Positions 5,308 to 9,334 of a DNA stretch of 9,334 nt are shown one piece after another. Made by a program: the position numbers and the translations under genes. How positions within the stretch are numbered: the first letter of the stretch is position 1; the number at the start of each line of letters is the position of its first letter. The notes under the pieces are model-generated. The model was not told the DNA's origin. It did no database searches and saw nothing but the letters and a program-made list of their open reading frames with translations. Source of the DNA: Armatimonadetes bacterium UBA5352 (lineage in GTDB: Bacteria > Armatimonadota > Zipacnadia > Zipacnadales > UBA5352); assembly GCA_002411015.1 (NCBI GenBank), contig DHPY01000082.1, forward strand, positions 1-9,334. The letters are read 5' to 3'.

Positions 5308-8300
5308 TCAGTCCTTCTCCGTCTCATCCACGACCGCCGGGCGGGCGTCGGTCCCGCGCATCTCAGACTCGACCTCCCGCAGCGTCACGCCCTCCGCATG
5401 CCGCAGGTACAGGCCCCACGCGGGCAGCGGCCCGAACATCCCCGCCGCCGGATACGCCTCAGGTCGCTCCGGCACCTCCACCCCCGCCGCCTCCTCGCTA
5501 CCACCGCCCGGGTGCGAGATCCGAATCTCCTCAAGCAGCACGTTGCGGATCGGCGCCTCAGGCAGCCCGGAGACGAAGCTCGTCGCCAGTGGCCGCACGG
5601 TCAACTGATGCGCCATCTCCGCGCCCGCGATCCCGTGCGCCTGCAGCACATCACGGTACGGCAGCTCCTCGACTCGCGCGTCTACATTCCGCACGATCAC
5701 GTCCTCCAGCGAGCCCACCACCCGCTCCTCGCCCTCCGCGAAGTAGCCCTCCCGCAGCCGCGCCCCCAGGGCGATCCCGAGCACGCAGCGCGACGCCCGT
5801 GCGAACACATTCTCCACGCGCACGCCGCTGGTGTTCGCGCCATCTACGCTGTAGAGCCCGAGCGTCGTCCCGCCGAAGGCCTGCAGGCCGTCGCAGACGA
5901 TGTCCTCGTAGATGCTGCGCGTCTCGGTGCCCAGCTTGAAGCCGCTCGCGTACGCATAGACGATGTTGTTGCGCGCCACCACGTTGCGGTTCATCTCCCG
6001 CGCCGCGAAGCTCTTGATAACGATGCAGTCATCATCGGAGGCCACCACGCAGCCCTCGATCAGCACCTTCTCGCAGCCGGTGATGTCGAAGCCATCGTTA
6101 TTCCGGCCGGGGCGGGTGCAGGTGAGATCAACGTTGCGCAGCGTCAGATCGCGGCAGCGCATGTAGTGCTGCGACCACGAGCCGGAGTTGACCGTGGCCA
6201 CGCCCTCGACGGTGACGCCCGTGCAATCCTCCATGCGGATGATGTTGTGCCGCCAGCCGCGGCTCGTGACGAACGCACCGTTCGCGTCGAGGGCGCCTGT
6301 GCCCGTGATCGCGATCCCGTCCGCCTCGCGCGCGTAGATCAGCGCGGTCGGCTGGTAGTGCGCGCGGTTGGTGCTGCCGAGGATTGTCGCGCCCGCGGAG
6401 AGGTGCAGCCGCACGCCGCTGAGCAGCCGCAGCGTGCCCGTGCGGTAGACGCCGGGCGGCACGAGAACCGTCCCTCCCCCGGCTCCATGCGCGGCCTCGA
6501 TGGCAGCCTGCAGCGCCTGCTGGTCGAGGTGCGAGCCATCGCCGGTCGCGCCGAAGTCCCGCACACTCAGCACGCCCTCTCCGCCTGCAGCAGGCTCGGC
6601 GAACTGCGCCGCGACCTTCGGCGAGGGCGGCGGCGGGCCGACCGCGGCGCGCGCGATCTCCAGCGGGTCCGGCGCATCGTCCCGCACGCCCACCCGCACC
6701 GGCACACAGCGGTCGCGGCGCGTGCCATCGCCAAGCTGCCCGAAGCCGTTGTGCCCCCACGCGATCAACCCGCCATCAGCGTCCACCGCCAGCACATGCC
6801 ACGCGCCGGAGACGACCTCGCGCAGGCCCTCAAGCTGCACCGGCTCGTCATCGACCAGCGTGGAGACGCGCTGGGCGTGGCCGCGATTGCTGGCGCGGCT
6901 CGGGTTCACGCCCATCGCGAGGCCGCCGTAGACATTCCAGCCGCAGGACCACGCGCGCCCCTCGCCATCGAGGGCATAGCTGGCCTCCTCCCCCGCAGCG
7001 ACCGCCACAATCCCCTCAAGGAACTCGCCGCCCTGCCGCCCGCCGACCATCCGCGTGGGCGTGGTGACCTGCATGAACTCGTTCGTCGAGATCGACTCGC
7101 GGGTGCCGTGGCCAAGCTGCGCGTAGCCGTTGTAGCCCCAGCTCCAGACGCTCCCGTCCTCGCGCACCGCGACCGCGTGATGCGCCCCCGCTGCGACGCC
7201 CGTGACCTGATCGAGCACGCCCTCGCCCTCCGGGCCGACGACCGCCGCGGGGAGGGCGTTCGCGCGCGTGATCGCGCCATCCGCCGCCAGCCGCAGTTCC
7301 TCGCCGGTGTCGAGGTCGCGCAGCAGCAGGTGCATCTCGCTCGCGAAGTCGTTGTCGGCGTCATGCGAGCCGATCAGCACCTCCGGCAGCTCCAGCATCA
7401 CCGGCTGCCCGACCTGCGCCCGCGCCGGGTAGCGCACCGTGCCCGCCATCTCCACGTCCTCCGCACGCCGCGTGAAGCTCCCGGTCAGGGTCTCACCCGC
7501 GCCCGGCGCCTCAGCAGTCACCTCAAGCGGCGGCCCGTCGAACTCATCCGTGAGCCGCACCTGTCCGGCGGTGTCCGGGTGGCTTTCGTCCGTGTAGGTG
7601 TACCCGAAGGCGAGGCCGTAGCGTCCGGCGCGCTCGGGCGTCCACGCAAGCTGCAGGCTGATCTGGTGCATGCGCCCGACCTCCGCCAGGTGCCCGCGCC
7701 CGAGCTGCCCATCATCGTTCGCCCCCCACGCGACGAGGGTGCCATCAGCGCGCAACGCGACCGTGTGATAGGCCCCGCACGCGATCGTAGTGACGCCATC
7801 GAGCGGCCCCACCCCGTCAGGCGCAAGCACCTGCACCGGGTGCACGCTCCAGCGATTCGAGTCGCGCACGCCATCGCCGAGCTGCCCGTGGCAGCGGCTT
7901 CCCCAGGCCACCATCGACCCGTCCTCAAGCAGCGCCACCGAGTGATCGCGCCCTCCCGCGACCGCCACCGCGCCACTGAGGAAGCCGTCGCCGCCCACGC
8001 CGAGCACCTGCACCGGCCTTGCGCTGCACTGCGTCATGCCCCACTGCCCGTTGCCGAGCTGGCCGAAGGTGTTGTCGCCCCACGCCCAGACGCTCCCGTC
8101 GCTGCGGACCGCCAGCGCATGATGCGCGCCCGCGCCTACCGCGACGACGCCGCTCAGCGGCTCCTCGCCGCCCGGGCCGACCACGTCCGCGGGGAGATCC
8201 CGGGTCGCGAAGTCACCGGTACCAAGCTGTCCCAGCCGCCCCTCGCCCCAAGCGCGGACGGTGCCGTCACCATCGAGCACCACCGAGTGCCGCGCGCCCG

Positions 8301-8379
8301 CCGCCAGATCCTGCGCGCAGGCGCCCGCCGTCACCGTCGCGAGCAGCGTCATGATCGCAACCAGCCTCCGGAGTTCCAT
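5308..8379 (-). CDS. Secreted RCC1-repeat protein fused to a GH28/pectate-lyase-3-like beta-helix
   Basis: ATG 8379 gives 1023 residues and sits eight bases after AGGAG; ATG 8385 (1025 residues) is only two bases away from it. Numbering here is from 8385. Residues 1-24 form a signal peptide (hydrophobic core, then ACAQ). Seven RCC1-type blades follow, at about 25-58, 79-113, 138-172, 197-231, 393-427, 458-492 and 520-554, each with the pattern G-x-H-(S/A)-x-A-(L/V)-x-x-D-G-x-(V/L)-x-(A/S)-W-G...GQLG. Residues 232-390 interrupt the propeller with a beta-rich, non-RCC1 segment. A proline linker (583-588) leads to a Pectate_lyase_3-like start (605-672, VRDFGATGDG) and a right-handed beta-helix with GH28-like NNDGFD (762-767) and SDDDC (783-787). 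The GH28 His motif is replaced by ASGFKLGTE (813-821), and no RIK motif is seen. The expected job is binding or cleaving a plant- or algal-type polysaccharide outside the cytoplasm. The substrate is unknown and catalysis unproven. Confidence 0.9.
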   Translation of the reverse strand: MELRRLVAIMTLLATVTAGACAQDLAAGARHSVVLDGDGTVRAWGEGRLGQLGTGDFATRDLPADVVGPGGEEPLSGVVAVGAGAHHALAVRSDGSVWAWGDNTFGQLGNGQWGMTQCSARPVQVLGVGGDGFLSGAVAVAGGRDHSVALLEDGSMVAWGSRCHGQLGDGVRDSNRWSVHPVQVLAPDGVGPLDGVTTIACGAYHTVALRADGTLVAWGANDDGQLGRGHLAEVGRMHQISLQLAWTPERAGRYGLAFGYTYTDESHPDTAGQVRLTDEFDGPPLEVTAEAPGAGETLTGSFTRRAEDVEMAGTVRYPARAQVGQPVMLELPEVLIGSHDADNDFASEMHLLLRDLDTGEELRLAADGAITRANALPAAVVGPEGEGVLDQVTGVAAGAHHAVAVREDGSVWSWGYNGYAQLGHGTRESISTNEFMQVTTPTRMVGGRQGGEFLEGIVAVAAGEEASYALDGEGRAWSCGWNVYGGLAMGVNPSRASNRGHAQRVSTLVDDEPVQLEGLREVVSGAWHVLAVDADGGLIAWGHNGFGQLGDGTRRDRCVPVRVGVRDDAPDPLEIARAAVGPPPPSPKVAAQFAEPAAGGEGVLSVRDFGATGDGSHLDQQALQAAIEAAHGAGGGTVLVPPGVYRTGTLRLLSGVRLHLSAGATILGSTNRAHYQPTALIYAREADGIAITGTGALDANGAFVTSRGWRHNIIRMEDCTGVTVEGVATVNSGSWSQHYMRCRDLTLRNVDLTCTRPGRNNDGFDITGCEKVLIEGCVVASDDDCIVIKSFAAREMNRNVVARNNIVYAYASGFKLGTETRSIYEDIVCDGLQAFGGTTLGLYSVDGANTSGVRVENVFARASRCVLGIALGARLREGYFAEGEERVVGSLEDVIVRNVDARVEELPYRDVLQAHGIAGAEMAHQLTVRPLATSFVSGLPEAPIRNVLLEEIRISHPGGGSEEAAGVEVPERPEAYPAAGMFGPLPAWGLYLRHAEGVTLREVESEMRGTDARPAVVDETEKD

Positions 8380-8387
8380 GTGCATCG

Positions 8388-8393
8388 CTCCTA
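8388..8393 (-). promoter_or_regulatory. Stop codon nested in a Shine-Dalgarno sequence
   Basis: On the minus strand TAGGAG contains the TAG that would end the upstream secreted protein (frame ...ENFEVK) and the AGGAG that serves the RCC1/beta-helix gene, eight bases before ATG 8379. This arrangement is typical of translational coupling in an operon. It supports the view that the upstream gene originally ended here. Confidence 0.65.
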
Positions 8394-8640
8394 CTTCACC
8401 TCGAAGTTCTCGCGACCGTCGCGTTCCCGCCGATCAGCTCAGTCACCCGTACGCTCCAGCGGCCCGCCGGCTCGTTCCGCGCGATCGGGACGCTCAGCCG
8501 CCACGACCCGTCCGCCTCCGTCGCGGTGTAGCCCGAGTAGTCGTTGCGCGCGCCGTCCGGCGAGCTCAGCTCTGCGCCACGCCATCCGCAGGAGCAGCCT
8601 CCCCCAGCTCGACCGTCAGCCCCCCAACCGGCGACTTCAC
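8391..8640 (-). pseudogene. Frameshifted 3' part of the secreted beta-sandwich protein gene
   Basis: After the TGA at 8637-8639 the protein continues in other frames. From 8640 the reading is VKSPVGGLTVELG...DGVAQ, to about 8572. A one-base slip then gives ELSSPDGARNDYSGY...ADGSWRLSVPIARN...GRWSVRVTELIGGNATV to about 8414. A further slip gives RENFEVK and TAG at 8393-8391. The assembled 83 residues look like one C-terminal Ig/macroglobulin-like beta-sandwich domain (the 'ADG-W-L-VPIA-NEPAGRW-VRVTEL-GG' pattern, ending in F-E-V). All three slips are single-base losses, and together they restore the original frame. Either the gene is decaying or the assembly lost three bases here; no homopolymer marks the sites. 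Confidence 0.7.
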
Positions 8641-9158
8641 GAGCGCGGCCAGTCTACGTCAACTCCGCCGCTCGGCGCGCGGCCGTCCGGGCCGATCACC
8701 GCGAGGTTCAGCGGCATCTCCTCCAGCGCCCCGACGAACGCGAAGCGCCCGAGGTCCACGGTGGTGATGCCGGGCTCGAGCCGCCCAAGCTGCGGATTGC
8801 CCTCCTCCGCGAGGCGCAGCCACGCCTTCAGGTAGTGCTCCGGCTGCTCCACCGCGGCCACGCGCACCTGCAGGTAGCGGAACTCGGCGCCGCCGAGTGG
8901 CAGGATGCGCTGGATCGAGCCGCCTGCATACTCGGAGACCTCGCGGAAGCGCACCACTGATCCGGCCTGCTCGGCGCTCACCTCCACCGGCTCGAAGCCG
9001 AACCAGCCCGCGCGCGAGTCGGCGGCGCTCTCGAAGGGCTCGAAGTCCTCGACCCAGAGGATGTTCGCGTCGGGTGTACGCTCAAGATCGGCTAGGGCAG
9101 GCGCGAGGCCGCCCATGACGAGCATCAATGACATCAGGGCGCTGACAATCCGCATCAT
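8637..9158 (-). CDS. Secreted beta-sandwich protein, truncated by frameshift
   Basis: The open part encodes 173 residues. ATG 9158 is chosen because GGAGG lies seven bases upstream; the frame runs further upstream but without a ribosome site. Residues 1-23 form a signal peptide (MMRIVSALMSL..., hydrophobic core, ALA before Asp24). The rest is a predicted all-beta region without cysteines (NILWVEDFEPFES..., FRYLQVRVAAV, YLKAWLRL, DLGRFAFVGAL, GGVDVDW). It resembles the jelly-roll modules of carbohydrate-binding or adhesion proteins, but I cannot name a family. The frame ends abruptly in WPRS at TGA 8637-8639, and the continuation is listed separately. It is first in the likely operon with the RCC1/beta-helix protein, so both may work on the same extracellular polymer. 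Confidence 0.75.
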   Translation of the reverse strand: MMRIVSALMSLMLVMGGLAPALADLERTPDANILWVEDFEPFESAADSRAGWFGFEPVEVSAEQAGSVVRFREVSEYAGGSIQRILPLGGAEFRYLQVRVAAVEQPEHYLKAWLRLAEEGNPQLGRLEPGITTVDLGRFAFVGALEEMPLNLAVIGPDGRAPSGGVDVDWPRS

Positions 9159-9269
9159 GATTTCTCCTCCGGGTGACGGAATGCCACCCGTTTCCTCACA
9201 TGACCGCCGGATGCCTGTAACGAGGTGACGGCAGGCGCTCCCACGCCGCTTCATCCACGTCGTTCGTGG

Positions 9270-9289
9270 CGCAGGCATTCCTGCCTGCG
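9270..9289. repeat. Perfect hairpin repeat upstream of the operon
   Basis: An 8-bp perfect stem (CGCAGGCA / TGCCTGCG) encloses a four-base loop, TTCC on the plus strand and GGAA on the minus strand. The compact palindrome in non-coding DNA, about 110 bases before the start codon, resembles dispersed REP-like hairpins. It could also be an operator or the terminator of a gene beyond the right edge. No T-run follows on either strand. Confidence 0.5.
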
Positions 9290-9295
9290 ATCATT

Positions 9296-9321
9296 GTCAT
9301 CAGTCGTTGTCGTCAGTCGTA
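9296..9321. repeat. Two tandem 13-base units
   Basis: GTCATCAGTCGTT is followed at once by GTCGTCAGTCGTA, identical at 11 of 13 positions. This could be a pair of regulator half-sites or simple drift in non-coding DNA. The window ends 13 bases later. Confidence 0.35.
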
Positions 9322-9334
9322 GCTGTTGTGGCCC

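Larger units (their letters stand above)
9159..9334. other. Upstream region of the secreted-protein operon
   Basis: No gene is supported in these 176 bases. The stretch holds the strong ribosome site at 9166-9170, one perfect hairpin (9270-9289) and a 13-base direct repeat (9296-9321). I could not find a convincing -35/-10 pair on the minus strand, so the promoter may lie beyond the window. Confidence 0.4.

Noticed and set aside
5137..8835. Plus-strand open frame of 1232 codons opposite the RCC1/beta-helix gene
   Set aside because: The product is Arg/His/Ala-rich without any domain. It mirrors the GC-rich codon usage of the minus-strand gene, which has a signal peptide, repeats and a ribosome site.

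Overview
This is a high-GC bacterial stretch in which every gene I can support lies on the minus strand, so genes are read from the right end to the left. I see no rRNA, tRNA, CRISPR array, transposase or phage gene. The phylum cannot be fixed from these genes. A large secreted RCC1/parallel beta-helix protein next to a small secreted beta-sandwich protein is the style of environmental polysaccharide-degrading bacteria (Planctomycetota, Armatimonadota and similar groups), but that is an impression only.

Right block (about 9334-5308): upstream DNA with a perfect hairpin and a short direct repeat. It is followed by a secreted beta-sandwich protein (start 9158) whose last third is readable only across three one-base frameshifts, ending at TAG 8393-8391. 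That stop lies inside the Shine-Dalgarno sequence of the next gene. The next gene is a 1023-residue secreted protein: signal peptide, a seven-blade RCC1-type propeller interrupted by about 150 unrelated residues, and a GH28/pectate-lyase-3-like right-handed beta-helix. The two probably form one transcription unit for exported carbohydrate-related proteins.

Middle block (5307-2617): two metabolic genes, each with its own sigma70-like promoter. The first is a beta-decarboxylating dehydrogenase of the isopropylmalate/D-malate/tartrate/isocitrate family, ended by a strong hairpin. The second is a LarA-type nickel-pincer hydroxyacid racemase with the complete active-site residue set. Both act on 2-hydroxy acids, so a racemase plus D-hydroxyacid dehydrogenase pairing is possible. 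An ordinary leucine-biosynthesis enzyme beside an unrelated racemase fits about as well.

Left block (2616-1): a winged-helix minimal nucleotidyltransferase, of the kind that usually partners a HEPN protein, with a tight promoter. It is followed by what looks like a decayed HEPN gene. Then come two putative membrane proteins, one with three membrane segments and four TPRs and one with a zinc ribbon. This end looks less GC-rich than the rest and reads like accessory DNA.

The main points of interest are the split RCC1 propeller fused to a beta-helix with an altered active site, the two decayed genes, and the racemase/dehydrogenase neighbourhood. I found no clear evidence of a wholly new system.
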